From positions 983,032 to 1,047,031 of the forward strand of contig NZ_QSNT01000001.1 in NCBI RefSeq assembly GCF_009498525.1: 64,000 nucleotides of DNA, read 5' to 3'. The notes beneath the pieces are model-generated. The model did no database searches. It was not told the origin of the DNA and saw only the letters and a program-made list of their open reading frames with translations. This DNA comes from Rhizobium sp. ICMP 5592 (GTDB lineage: Bacteria; Pseudomonadota; Alphaproteobacteria; Rhizobiales; Rhizobiaceae). Positions 35,844-44,167 of the stretch are shown piece by piece; the first letter of the stretch is position 1; the number at the start of each line of letters is the position of its first letter. The position numbers and the translations under genes were made by a program.

Positions 35844-35861
35844 GCTCACCTGCATAATAAG

Positions 35862-35896
35862 CTTGCGCCGCCACGGCTTTATCCGGGCGGCGCAAG
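35862..35896. terminator. Bidirectional terminator candidate (GH3 / ilvE)
   Basis: Perfect 11-bp stem CTTGCGCCGCC / GGCGGCGCAAG with a 13-nt loop, between the GH3 gene (ends 35843) and ilvE (ends 35940), which converge. Minus-strand side is followed by CTTATTATG. A good candidate for two-way termination. Confidence 0.7.
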
Positions 35897-35939
35897 TTGC
35901 AAGTCGGATCGAACGAATGTTCGGGGGAGGGCGGATCGC

Positions 35940-37037
35940 CTAGAACAGCCGCTCCAACCAGCCGTGTTTGTCGGGCGTGCGTCCGTTTTGAATGTCGAGC
36001 AGCGCCGCCTTGAGGCGTGTCGTCACCGGGCCGGCGCCGCCATCACCAATGGTGAAATTGTGCGTACGGCCCTTGAGCTTGCCGATCGGCGTTACCACTG
36101 CGGCAGTGCCGCAGGCGAAGGCTTCGCGTAGCCGGCCACTGGCTGCATCCGCCTGCCACTGGTCGATCGCATAGGGCTCTTCGCGTACAGTAAGCCCGAG
36201 CTCGCGCGCCAATATGATCAGGGAATCGCGGGTAATCCCCGGCAGGATCGTGCCGGTCAGCGGCGGAGTCTGGAGCGAGCCGTCATCGAAGACGAAGAAG
36301 ACGTTCATGCCGCCGAGCTCCTCGACGAAACGACGCTCCACCGCGTCGAGGAAGACGACCTGATCGCAGCCTTCGCGGGTCGCTTCCGCCTGCGCGGAAA
36401 GGCTTGCCGCATAGTTGCCGCCGCACTTGGCTTCGCCGGTGCCGCCGGGAGCAGCACGGGTATAATTCTCCGACAGCCAGATTGTTACGGCCGACGCTCC
36501 GCCCTTGAAGTAGGCACCGACGGAGGAGGCGATGACGCAGTAGATATAGTCGGCCGAAGGCTTGACGCCGAGCAGGCTCTCGGTCGCGATCATGAATGGC
36601 CGGAGATAGAGTGCAGCGCCATCGGTCGTCGGTATCCAGTCCCGATCGATCTTGACCAGTTCACGTACGGATTCGAGGAAGAGCTCCTCCGGCAGCGGCG
36701 CCATCGCCAGCCGCGTGGCGGAATTGCGAAAACGCCGGGCATTGGCGTCGGGACGGAAGAGCGTGGCGCCGCCATCGGGCAGACGATATGCCTTCATGCC
36801 CTCGAAGATTTCCTGGCCATAGTGGAACACAAGCGTCGCCGGATCGAGAGCGAACGCCTTCCGCGCCTCGATCTTCCCGTCATGCCAGCCGCGTCCCTCG
36901 GAATAACGGATCGTCGCCATGTGATCGGTGAAGACACGACCGAAACCGGGGTTCTGGAGCAGCGCTTCGCGCTCGCTAGCCGGAACGGGGTTCGAATTTC
37001 TCTCAAATACCAGGGTCTGCGGGCCGCTGTCACTCAT
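35940..37037 (-). CDS. ilvE: Branched-chain amino acid aminotransferase
   Basis: 365-residue PLP-dependent class IV aminotransferase that exchanges the amino group between glutamate and the keto acids of leucine, isoleucine and valine, the last step of their synthesis. The PLP lysine is K204 in GEAKCGGNYAAS. Other family blocks are HYGQEIFEGMKAYR near residue 73, the LYLRPFMIAT block near 145, and EAFACGTAAVVTPIG near 310. Its length fits the long type (BCAT type II) common in rhizobia. It stands alone, convergent with the GH3 gene, with 473 bp of upstream intergenic DNA before queC. Confidence 0.95.
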   Translation of the reverse strand: MSDSGPQTLVFERNSNPVPASEREALLQNPGFGRVFTDHMATIRYSEGRGWHDGKIEARKAFALDPATLVFHYGQEIFEGMKAYRLPDGGATLFRPDANARRFRNSATRLAMAPLPEELFLESVRELVKIDRDWIPTTDGAALYLRPFMIATESLLGVKPSADYIYCVIASSVGAYFKGGASAVTIWLSENYTRAAPGGTGEAKCGGNYAASLSAQAEATREGCDQVVFLDAVERRFVEELGGMNVFFVFDDGSLQTPPLTGTILPGITRDSLIILARELGLTVREEPYAIDQWQADAASGRLREAFACGTAAVVTPIGKLKGRTHNFTIGDGGAGPVTTRLKAALLDIQNGRTPDKHGWLERLF

Positions 37038-37467
37038 CGTCTATTCCTGTCTGTTCCTCATTCGTGGCGGGCCGATTCCCCGCTCGCTCCTGCAGGGTGG
37101 TTTAGCCTAAATCGAGTGGCATTTGTTTGCTTTTATATTTGTTCAAATGAAAGTTTTCGCGTTCTTCGTCCCATTTTTCGCCATTTCTAGTATTTTCTGC
37201 TAGCGACGGGCGTCGATTGGACTGCCGCCAAAAGGCTGGATGCCGTCGATCGGCGAATTCCACGGGTGCTTTAGTAAACCTGTCGATGCCGAACAGGTGC
37301 GGTAAGCAAACCTTGAACTATGGTCTCTGAACCGTTGGATAGTCACGAAGGGCCGAGTACGGTCTGCCCTGGGCAAAAGCACACTTTCTTCCGAAATTGC
37401 CGATCTGCTTGCTTCGCGGGACTTCTGCTGGTAGTGAGCGCTCCCGCAGCTTTTGGAAAGCTCAGGT
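37038..37467. other. Intergenic region between ilvE and the queC riboswitch
   Basis: 430 bp between the divergent ilvE and que genes. The half next to ilvE is AT-rich (for example TTTATATTTG around 37131-37140) and should hold the ilvE promoter, though I cannot assign exact boxes. Short open frames across it have no ribosome site or coding character. No repeats or RNA genes seen. The que promoter should also lie here. Confidence 0.6.
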
Positions 37468-37500
37468 ATCCGGTCGCAGCCCACCCGGTCAAAACAAGGG
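37468..37500 (+). ncRNA. preQ1-I riboswitch upstream of queC
   Basis: The sequence contains GGTCGCAG (37472-37479) and AAAACAAGGG (37491-37500), the two conserved blocks of type I preQ1 riboswitches; the closest known example I can recall is that of Thermoanaerobacter tengcongensis. CCGG at 37470-37473 pairs with CCGG at 37485-37488 to form P1, and the loop C residues (around 37480-37482) can pair with GGG at 37498-37500 to form the pseudoknot. Those same bases (AAGGG) are the ribosome site of queC, 10 nt before its ATG, so ligand binding should block translation of queC and, through overlaps, of queD and queE. Confidence 0.9.
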
Positions 37501-37510
37501 ATCATAGATT

Positions 37511-38221
37511 ATGAAGACCATCGTCGTCTGCTCCGGCGGACTGGACTCTGTTTCGCTCGCCCACAAGGTCGCGGCGGAACATCAGCTTATCGGCCTCGTC
37601 TCCTTCGATTACGGCCAACGGCACCGCAAGGAGCTGGATTTCGCAGCCGCCTGCGCCAAGCGCCTCGGCGTGCCGCATGAAATCATCGATATCACCACTA
37701 TCGGCAAGCACCTGACCGGCTCGGCGCTCACCGACGATGTCGATGTGCCCGACGGGCACTATGCCGAGGAAACGATGAAGGCGACCGTCGTTCCCAACCG
37801 CAACGCCATCATGCTGGCAATCGCCTTCGGTCTTGCCGCCGCGCAGAAGGCCGATGCGGTTGCCGTCGCCGTTCATGGCGGCGATCATTTCATCTATCCG
37901 GATTGCCGGCCAGGCTTCATCGACGCCTTTCAGCAGATGCAGAACCAGGCGCTCGACGGCTATGCCAGCGTTTCGCTCTACGCGCCCTTCGTCATGACGT
38001 CCAAGGCCGACATCGTAACGGACGGCGCCCGCCACAAGACGCCCTTCGCCGAGACATGGTCCTGCTACAAGGGTGGCGCGCGCCATTGCGGTCGCTGTGG
38101 CACCTGCGTCGAGCGGCGCGAAGCCTTCCATCTCGCCGGCGTCGAGGATCCGACGGACTATGAGGATCCGGATTTCTGGGTGACGGCGACGTCGGGCTTC
38201 TCGGCCCAAGAGGTGAAGTGA
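37511..38221 (+). CDS. queC: 7-cyano-7-deazaguanine synthase
   Basis: 236-residue PP-loop ATPase that turns 7-carboxy-7-deazaguanine into preQ0 with ATP and ammonia, in queuosine synthesis. The ATP-binding PP-loop is SGGLDSVSLA at residues 8-17. Zinc cysteines lie in the C-terminal part (WSCYKGGARHCGRCGTC, near 184-200). It opens a three-gene operon with queD and queE; the stop overlaps the queD start by one base. Translation is probably controlled by the preQ1 riboswitch just upstream. Confidence 0.97.
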   Translation: MKTIVVCSGGLDSVSLAHKVAAEHQLIGLVSFDYGQRHRKELDFAAACAKRLGVPHEIIDITTIGKHLTGSALTDDVDVPDGHYAEETMKATVVPNRNAIMLAIAFGLAAAQKADAVAVAVHGGDHFIYPDCRPGFIDAFQQMQNQALDGYASVSLYAPFVMTSKADIVTDGARHKTPFAETWSCYKGGARHCGRCGTCVERREAFHLAGVEDPTDYEDPDFWVTATSGFSAQEVK

Positions 38222-38577
38222 TGTTCCGCATCACCAAGGAATTCCACTTCTCCGCCTCGCATCAGCTGACGCATCTTGCCGACGATCATCAATGCGCCCG
38301 GATGCATGGGCACAATTATATCGTCGAGGTCGAGCTTTCGGCCACAGAACTCGACGCCAATGGTTTCGTGCGCGACTATCATGAGCTCGGTCCCCTGAAG
38401 CGTTATATCGACGACCATTTCGACCATCGTCATCTCAACGATGTCCTCGGTCACGGCCGCGTCACGTCGGAATGTCTTGCCAAGCATTTCTACGACTGGT
38501 GCAAGGCGATGCTGCCCGAGACCTCGGCGGTGCGCGTCAGCGAAACGCCGAAGACATGGGCGGAATACCGGCCATGA
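38221..38577 (+). CDS. queD: 6-carboxytetrahydropterin synthase
   Basis: 118-residue enzyme of the PTPS fold; converts dihydroneopterin triphosphate into 6-carboxy-tetrahydropterin, the first committed step of queuosine synthesis. Zinc histidines are visible: FSASHQL (residue 15 region) and [13 protein letters not shown] (residues about 27-39, with the catalytic Cys and HxH). [10 protein letters not shown] follows near 67. It overlaps queC by one base and queE by four. Confidence 0.97.
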   Translation: MFRITKEFHFSASHQLTHLADDHQCARMHGHNYIVEVELSATELDANGFVRDYHELGPLKRYIDDHFDHRHLNDVLGHGRVTSECLAKHFYDWCKAMLPETSAVRVSETPKTWAEYRP

Positions 38578-39311
38578 GCGAGGCGCGCGAGGCCCGGATC
38601 CGCGTCAGCGAGATATTCGGGCCGACGATCCAGGGCGAGGGCATATTGATCGGCTTGCCGACCGTGTTCGTGCGGACCGGCGGCTGCGACTACCGCTGTT
38701 CCTGGTGCGATACGCTGCACGCGGTCGACAGCGACTATCGCGATCAATGGCAGCTGATGTCGGTCGACGAAATCTGGCAGGACGTGATCCGGCTTTCCGG
38801 CGGCAGGCCGTTGACGGTGTCGCTTTCGGGCGGCAATCCGGCGATCCAGCCGCTCGGTCCGCTGATCGCTCGTGGTCATGGCGAGGGCTACACCTTTGCG
38901 CTGGAAACGCAGGGGAGTGTGGCCAAGGACTGGTTCGCCGATCTCGACACTCTCGTGCTGAGCCCGAAGCCGCCGTCGAGCGGCATGGTGACCGATTGGG
39001 CCGCATTCGACGACTGTCTGCGCTTGGCGGCGAATAAGCCGCAGGTCGCGCTGAAGATCGTCGTCTTCGATGATCGCGATTATGCCTATGCACGCGAAGC
39101 CGCCGCCCGCTACCCGCATCTGCCGGTCTATCTCCAGCCAGGCAACCATACACCGCCGCCGCCGGATGCGGACGACGCGAGGATCGACATCGATGGGATC
39201 ATGGACAGGATGCTTTGGCTCGTGGACAAGGTGACTGCCGACCGATGGTTCGAGGTGAGGGTCTTGCCGCAGCTTCACGTTCTGCTCTGGGGCAACAAGC
39301 GCGGCGTCTGA
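38574..39311 (+). CDS. queE: 7-carboxy-7-deazaguanine synthase (radical SAM)
   Basis: 245-residue radical SAM enzyme that rearranges 6-carboxy-tetrahydropterin to 7-carboxy-7-deazaguanine. The 4Fe-4S cluster motif is [10 protein letters not shown] near residues 39-48 (C-x3-C-x2-C) and the substrate loop GPTIQGEG is near 16-23. I chose the ATG at 38574 (ATGA overlap with queD) over an in-frame start at 38472 inside queD. queF, the last enzyme to preQ1, is not in this window. Confidence 0.96.
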   Translation: MSEAREARIRVSEIFGPTIQGEGILIGLPTVFVRTGGCDYRCSWCDTLHAVDSDYRDQWQLMSVDEIWQDVIRLSGGRPLTVSLSGGNPAIQPLGPLIARGHGEGYTFALETQGSVAKDWFADLDTLVLSPKPPSSGMVTDWAAFDDCLRLAANKPQVALKIVVFDDRDYAYAREAAARYPHLPVYLQPGNHTPPPPDADDARIDIDGIMDRMLWLVDKVTADRWFEVRVLPQLHVLLWGNKRGV

Positions 39312-39479
39312 CGCTCCGCGCCTGTGCCATCGCGGCACGGCGTTCACGCCTGGATAGGACATTTGAAACGCGCCTTGGGGATGACGGCCCTTTCACGTTG
39401 CCGTGATAGCTCTCGAGATGCCATGTTGGCGTACATCTACGGATGAGATGCCGACAAGAATCATCGACGGGAGGGATGC

Positions 39480-41447
39480 TTGAAACAATTCATCGCCATT
39501 TGCGCCATCGGATCATCGATTGCCTTTGCTGCCCATGCGGCGGAGCAGCCGGCGCTCTCGGCCCGTGAGGCCAAGAGGCTGTCGTCGGACGGGCTTTCGT
39601 TCAAGGATCTCAATCGCAACGGTAAGCTCGACCCTTACGAGGATTGGCGCCTGCCGGCTGCCGAGCGCGCCGCCGATCTCGTCACGCAGATGACGATTGA
39701 GGAAAAGGCCGGGCTGATGATGCATGGCACCGCGCCATCCATCGGCGCCGGTGCCGGCATGGGCGTCGGCTCCGAGTATGATCTCGACCGCGCGAGGGAC
39801 ATGATCGACCGGCGCAAGGTCGTCACTTTCATCACCCGCCTTGGCGGCGATCCCGCTATTCTGGCCAGAGAGAACAACAAGCTGCAGGAGATCGCCGAGG
39901 CCGGCCGTCTCGGCATTCCGGCGACGATCAGCACCGACCCGCGCAATCACTTCCAGTTCGTGCTCGGTGCCAGCGTGGCGTCCGGCGGCTTTTCCAAGTG
40001 GCCGGAGACCCTGGGATTTGCGGCCATCGGCGACGCGGCGCTGGTGCGGCGGTTTGGCGATATTGCCCGCCAGGAATATCGCGCGGTCGGCATTCAGGAG
40101 GCGCTGTCTCCCCAGATCGACCTTGCCAGTGAACCGCGCTGGCCGCGCATCAACGGCACCTTCGGGGAGGATGCGCAGATCGCCAAGACCATGGCGGAAG
40201 CCTATGTGGCCGGTTTCCAGAACGGCGAGGAAGGTATCAACCGCGACAGCGTTATCGCCGTCGCCAAGCACTGGGTCGGCTATGGCGCGGCCAAGGACGG
40301 CTATGACAGCCACAATGCCTACGGCCGGCATGCCACGTTCCCCGGCAATAATTTCGCCGAGCATCTGATCCCCTTCGAGGGGGCCTTCAAGGCCAAGGTT
40401 GGTGGCGTCATGCCGACTTATTCGATCCTCGATGGCGTCACCATTGACGGCAAGCCGCTGGAGCCGGTCGGCGCGGGATACAGCAAGCAGCTTCTGACTG
40501 ATCTCCTGCGCGGACATTACGGCTTCGACGGCGTCGTTCTCAGCGACTGGCTGATCAGCAATGACTGCAAGGACGCCTGCCTTGATGGCGAAAAGCCGGG
40601 CGTGAAGCCGACGCTGAACGAGGAAACTTTCGGCATGCCCTGGGGCGTCGAGGATCTGAGCCGTGTCGATCGTTTCGCGAAGGCCGTCAATGCCGGCGTC
40701 GACCAGTTCGGCGGCGTGACCTCTTCGGATCTTCTGGTTGAGGCTGTGAAGGAAAAGAAGATCAGCGAGGAGCGCCTTGATCAATCCGCAACCCGGATCC
40801 TGATCCAGAAGTTCGAGCAGGGCCTGTTTGAAAACCCCTATGTCGATCCGCAAAAGGCCCGCATGATCGTCGGCAACCCGACCTTCGCAGCCGAGGCCGT
40901 CGCCGCGCAGGCCCGCGCCATGGTGTTGCTCGATAACAAGGCCAAGCTTCTGCCGGTGAAGGACGGCAAGAAGGTGTTCCTCTATGGCGTCGATCCGAAG
41001 GTGGCATCCGCCCGTGGTTTTACGGTCGTGGTGACCGCCCGCGAGGCCGACTTCGCGCTGGTGCGTCTGAATGCGCCTTATCAGCAGCCGCATATGAACT
41101 ATTTCTTCGGCTCCCGGCATCAGGAAGGCGACCTCGATTTCAAGGACGGCAACGCCGATTTCGAAGCCTTCAAAAGTGCGGCCAAAGAGGTTCCGACCAT
41201 TGTCACCGTCTATCTGGCGCGGCCGGCGATCCTCACCGGCATTCGCGACCAGGCCAGCGCCATCCTCGGCAATTTCGGGGCCAGCGACGAGGCTCTGTTC
41301 GATGTGATCGACGGAAAGCAGAAGGCGGAAGGCAAGCTGCCTTTCGAGCTTCCCTCCTCGATGGCCGAGGTGCTGGCGCAGAAGTCAGACGTCCCGCACG
41401 ACACGCTTCATCCGCTCTATCCGATAGGCTACGGGCTGGCCTATTGA
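39480..41447 (+). CDS. Secreted GH3 beta-glucosidase
   Basis: 655-residue family 3 glycoside hydrolase. A Sec signal peptide spans about residues 1-20 (ending AHA). Next comes a calcium-type EF-hand-like loop, DLNRNGKLDPYED (43-55), usual in this GH3 subgroup, then the TIM barrel with nucleophile D356 in VVLSDWLISND, and the second GH3 domain (about 430-655). Expected in the periplasm, cutting beta-glucosides or xylosides. The start is a TTG: GGGAGGG lies 5-8 bases upstream, and the only ATG nearby is out of frame and closed at once by TGA. Stands alone, 168 bp after queE. Confidence 0.92.
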   Translation: MKQFIAICAIGSSIAFAAHAAEQPALSAREAKRLSSDGLSFKDLNRNGKLDPYEDWRLPAAERAADLVTQMTIEEKAGLMMHGTAPSIGAGAGMGVGSEYDLDRARDMIDRRKVVTFITRLGGDPAILARENNKLQEIAEAGRLGIPATISTDPRNHFQFVLGASVASGGFSKWPETLGFAAIGDAALVRRFGDIARQEYRAVGIQEALSPQIDLASEPRWPRINGTFGEDAQIAKTMAEAYVAGFQNGEEGINRDSVIAVAKHWVGYGAAKDGYDSHNAYGRHATFPGNNFAEHLIPFEGAFKAKVGGVMPTYSILDGVTIDGKPLEPVGAGYSKQLLTDLLRGHYGFDGVVLSDWLISNDCKDACLDGEKPGVKPTLNEETFGMPWGVEDLSRVDRFAKAVNAGVDQFGGVTSSDLLVEAVKEKKISEERLDQSATRILIQKFEQGLFENPYVDPQKARMIVGNPTFAAEAVAAQARAMVLLDNKAKLLPVKDGKKVFLYGVDPKVASARGFTVVVTAREADFALVRLNAPYQQPHMNYFFGSRHQEGDLDFKDGNADFEAFKSAAKEVPTIVTVYLARPAILTGIRDQASAILGNFGASDEALFDVIDGKQKAEGKLPFELPSSMAEVLAQKSDVPHDTLHPLYPIGYGLAY

Positions 41448-41465
41448 AAGAAGTGCCATGATCTG

Positions 41466-41498
41466 GATCAGAGGCCCCGCAATTATGGGCCTCTGATC
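41466..41498. terminator. Perfect 12-bp stem-loop after the secreted GH3 gene
   Basis: GATCAGAGGCCC (41466-41477) pairs perfectly with GGGCCTCTGATC (41487-41498), loop of 9 nt, 18 bp after the GH3 stop. No T-run follows, so it may end transcription weakly or protect the 3' end. It sits about 50 bp before the first GntR operator-like site. Confidence 0.6.
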
Positions 41499-41548
41499 GC
41501 GTCTGCGGGGGCCATAGTTGCATTGGCGGCATCTGACGGATAAGTATC

Positions 41549-41563
41549 TTGGTACGCCATAAT
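41549..41563. promoter_or_regulatory. GntR operator candidate, site 1 (upstream of gntR gene)
   Basis: TTGGTACGCCATAAT. It is one of three sites sharing the core GG(T/C)A(T/C)(A/G)CCATAAT, the TGGT...ACCA-type palindrome used by many FCD-class GntR regulators. It lies 78 bp above the GntR gene at 41641 and would mediate autoregulation. Confidence 0.6.
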
Positions 41564-41640
41564 ACGGCTCACGAACAACAGGCTGTGTAAACGGCCGATG
41601 ATCGTGACAAAGGTGATGTCTTCGAGACCGGGGTGCAGGG

Positions 41641-42336
41641 ATGAATGATGATTTGCGGGGCGCGGCAATTCGGGTGGAGCGTCCGGCGAAAACCTTGCGC
41701 GAGCTGGCGCTCGACAAGGTGCGCGAAGCTATAGTCAACGGGTATTTTCGTCCCGGCGACCGTCTTGTGGAGCGCGATCTCTGCGCTCAACTCGGCGTCA
41801 GCCGCACGATCGTGCGGGAAGTTCTGCGTCACCTCGAGTCGGAAGGTCTCGTCGCCAATCTGCCGAACAAGGGGCCGATCGTCGCGCTGCTTGATCTTGG
41901 CGAGGCAAAGCAGATCTATGAAATCCGTGGCGCGCTTGAGGGTATGGCTGCGCGGCTTTGCGCCGAGCAGGGCAATCCCGCGATCGCCGATGCCCTGGAC
42001 AAGTCATTGCAGGACATCCGCAACAGCTATCAGGACAGGGATATGCCGGGTGTGCTCGCGCATACCTCGTCCTTCTATCAGACGCTGTTCAGCATGGTCG
42101 ATCGCCACGTCGCCTGGGGAGTCGTCAACCTTCTGACCGTCCGCATCAATCATCTGCGCTCGATGACGATCAAGACCGAGAACCGTGGCGTCCAGGGTCC
42201 GGCGCAAATGGCGCGCATCGTCGATGCCATCCGCCGCGGCGATGGGCCGGGTGCCTATCAGGCGGCAATGGATCATGTCGCCAGCGCCAGCGCCATTGCC
42301 GAGGCGGTTCTGTCAGGGCAGCAATCGATCGACTGA
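41641..42336 (+). CDS. GntR-family regulator (FCD type) of the monooxygenase/importer cluster
   Basis: 231-residue regulator. The winged helix is at about residues 15-80 (ERDLCAQLGVSRTIVREVLRHLESEGLVANLPNKGPIV), the FCD effector domain at about 88-215 (IYEIRGALEGMAARLCAEQ and later helices). It is transcribed toward the DUF1185-to-ABC cluster, from which it is separated by 365 bp. Three similar operator-like sites, one before this gene and two before the cluster, point to control of both. The effector is probably the substrate or an intermediate of the pathway. Confidence 0.92.
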   Translation: MNDDLRGAAIRVERPAKTLRELALDKVREAIVNGYFRPGDRLVERDLCAQLGVSRTIVREVLRHLESEGLVANLPNKGPIVALLDLGEAKQIYEIRGALEGMAARLCAEQGNPAIADALDKSLQDIRNSYQDRDMPGVLAHTSSFYQTLFSMVDRHVAWGVVNLLTVRINHLRSMTIKTENRGVQGPAQMARIVDAIRRGDGPGAYQAAMDHVASASAIAEAVLSGQQSID

Positions 42337-42470
42337 TCGGTCGCTGGCTGTTCCCGCAAGATATTTCCCTGAATACGAAACGTGGGCTGGCTTCGCGAGC
42401 CGGCTTGTTGCCGCGCGAAATTGCGCCTGAAAACGGTCTGCCAGCTTGACACCGCACTTTGTTCAATGTG

Positions 42471-42485
42471 ACGGTATGCCATAAT
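42471..42485. promoter_or_regulatory. GntR operator candidate, site 2
   Basis: ACGGTATGCCATAAT, matching sites 1 and 3. It lies in the 365-bp gap between the GntR gene and the DUF1185 gene, 190 bp before site 3. A TTGACA (42446-42451) lies just upstream, but I see no well-spaced -10. Confidence 0.6.
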
Positions 42486-42644
42486 CAAGAATACCAAAAC
42501 GGAACGTCAATGAACTGGGATGTCGCTGTGGGCCGCGCCCTCGCTTGAGAGTGGGCGGCTAGGTCTGCGTCGGTGCCAACTCGTTACTATTGCTATCTTT
42601 ATCGAAGGGGCATCGCGGATTTTTCGCGATCTGCAGAAACTCGC

Positions 42645-42682
42645 TTGACAGTTTTGTATGATGGCATACCATAATATATAAT
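42645..42682 (+). promoter_or_regulatory. Promoter with embedded GntR operator, site 3
   Basis: TTGACA at 42645-42650 is a consensus -35 box. CATAAT at 42670-42675 (spacer 19) or, less well spaced, TATAAT at 42677-42682 could be the -10. The operator-like ATGGCATACCATAAT (42661-42675) fills the space between, so bound GntR would block RNA polymerase. ATGGCATACCAT is palindromic apart from two positions. It lies 20-50 bp above the DUF1185 start. The rest of 42337-42701 shows no gene. Confidence 0.65.
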
Positions 42683-42701
42683 CTTAAAAGCGAGATGGCC
42701 G

Positions 42702-43304
42702 ATGACCCTTCAAATCCGAAAGACCCTGCTGCAGATCGAAACGACGCTGATTGAGGGCGGGAAAACGGCGGCCGTTCCGCTGAAGCTGTTTTCCGCTTTG
42801 GCGGTCGTCAAAAATCCTTGGGCCGGTCGCGGTTTTGTCGAGGACCTGAAACCTGAGATCCATGCCGTCGCCCCGGTTCTCGGCGAGTTGCTGACCAAGA
42901 TGATTATTGAGGCGGTCGGTTCCGGCGAGGCGGTCGAAGGTTACGGCAAGGCGGCAGTCGTCGGTGTTGACGGCGAGATCGAGCATGCCTCGGCGCTGAT
43001 CCATACGCTCCGCTTCGGCAATCATTTTCGTCAGGCGGTCGGCGCCAAGTCATACCTTGCCTTCAGCAACACCCGCGGCCCGGCCAGCGCGCCGATCATG
43101 ATCCCGTTGATGGACAAGAACGATGAGGGTCGACGCTCGCATTATTTGACGATCCAGACGTCCATTCCCGATGCTCCGGCCGCTGATGAGATCGTCGTAG
43201 CGCTCGGTGCTTCGGTCGGAGGCCGGCCGCATCACCGCATTGGCGACCGCTATCAGGACCTGAGAGATTTGGGGCAGGACGTCGCCAATCCCGCCGGCGT
43301 TTGA
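42702..43304 (+). CDS. DUF1185 (amino-acid-synthesis family) protein
   Basis: 200-residue protein of the AA_synth/DUF1185 family, recognised by the opening RKTLLQIETTLIEGGK, the KNPWAGRGFVEDLKP block near residue 37, GKAAVVGVDGEIEHASALIHT near 80, and the GGRPHHRIGDRYQD block near 172. Structures are known for the family but, as far as I know, no reaction has been established. It is the first gene of the cluster; its stop overlaps the hydrolase start. The conserved Asp/His/Glu residues suggest an enzyme. Its constant company with luciferase-like monooxygenases here hints at a role in handling a ring or amide product. Confidence 0.88.
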   Translation: MTLQIRKTLLQIETTLIEGGKTAAVPLKLFSALAVVKNPWAGRGFVEDLKPEIHAVAPVLGELLTKMIIEAVGSGEAVEGYGKAAVVGVDGEIEHASALIHTLRFGNHFRQAVGAKSYLAFSNTRGPASAPIMIPLMDKNDEGRRSHYLTIQTSIPDAPAADEIVVALGASVGGRPHHRIGDRYQDLRDLGQDVANPAGV

Positions 43305-44167
43305 TGGGGTTGGTCGCCGGGATGTCGACAGTGGAAACCATAGCGCAACACAATGCCGACGAAGCCGCGGCAACAGGCTTGCCCCGCAGCAGGACGGCAG
43401 GTGGCACGGCCTATCATGAGGTCGGCAGCGGTGAACCGCTGGTCCTCATCCACGGTGTCGGCATGCGGCTTGAAGCCTGGGCGCCGCAGATATCCGCCTT
43501 TGCGCGGACGCATTGCGTCATCGCCGTCGACATGCCCGGTCACGGCGAAAGCAGCAGGCTGCCGTCTGCCAGTGGTCTTGAGGCATTTGTCGATTGGTTC
43601 GGCGGGTTTATGGACGAAATGGCGCTCGACGGCGCAAATGTCGCCGGGCATTCGATGGGTGCGCTGGTGGCCGGCGGAAGTGCGGCCACATTTGGTCGCC
43701 GGATCAAGCGCGTTGCCTATCTGAATGGTGTCTACCGCCGCGATCCCGATGCGAAGGCGGCGGTTCTTGCGCGTGCGGCGGCGATCCCGCTGACGGGTGT
43801 CGACAAGGAGGGGCCGCTCTTGCGGTGGTTCGGCGATGACAGGCAAAGCGCGGTCGCGCGCGACTTGACGCGCAACTGGCTAAGCCTCGTCGATCCGCAA
43901 GGCTATGCGACGGCTTACGCCGCCTTTGCCGGTGGCGACGAGACCTATGCCGATCGCTGGCCAGATGTGCAGGTGCCGGCACTGTTCTTGACCGGGTCGG
44001 ACGATCCGAACTCAACGCCGCAAATGGCCGAGCAGATGGCGTCCATAACGCCGAATGGCTGGGCACGGGTCGTCGAGGGCCATCGCCATATGGTGAACTT
44101 GACGGCGCCGGAGATCGTCAACGAGCTGCTCGCCGAGTGGCTCGCATGCGGGGAGGATGCAGGATGA
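43304..44167 (+). CDS. Alpha/beta hydrolase
   Basis: 287-residue alpha/beta-fold hydrolase. The oxyanion-hole block is VLIHGVGMRLEAW near residue 48, the nucleophile is S117 in AGHSMGALVAG, the acid is probably D229 or so (LTGSDDPNSTP) and the catalytic His is in EGHRHMVNLTAPE near 265. It could open an ester, lactone or carbamate made by the monooxygenase, as RutD does. The start is uncertain: ATG at 43304 (TGATG overlap) or ATG at 43322. Its stop overlaps the flavin reductase start (ATGA). Confidence 0.88.
   Translation: MGLVAGMSTVETIAQHNADEAAATGLPRSRTAGGTAYHEVGSGEPLVLIHGVGMRLEAWAPQISAFARTHCVIAVDMPGHGESSRLPSASGLEAFVDWFGGFMDEMALDGANVAGHSMGALVAGGSAATFGRRIKRVAYLNGVYRRDPDAKAAVLARAAAIPLTGVDKEGPLLRWFGDDRQSAVARDLTRNWLSLVDPQGYATAYAAFAGGDETYADRWPDVQVPALFLTGSDDPNSTPQMAEQMASITPNGWARVVEGHRHMVNLTAPEIVNELLAEWLACGEDAG

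Noticed and set aside
37320..37514. 64-codon plus-strand frame that overlaps the preQ1 riboswitch
   Set aside because: It has no ribosome site, and its 3' end covers the riboswitch core and the queC ATG. Its apparent hydrophobic stretch is a by-product of reading the leader.
39513..41120. 535-codon open frame opposite the secreted GH3 gene
   Set aside because: Antisense shadow; the plus strand has a signal peptide, calcium loop and catalytic Asp.
42446..42485. A second promoter from TTGACA at 42446 to operator site 2
   Set aside because: No -10-like hexamer lies at 16-18 bp from the TTGACA; the CATAAT is 28 bp away, so I list site 2 only as an operator candidate.
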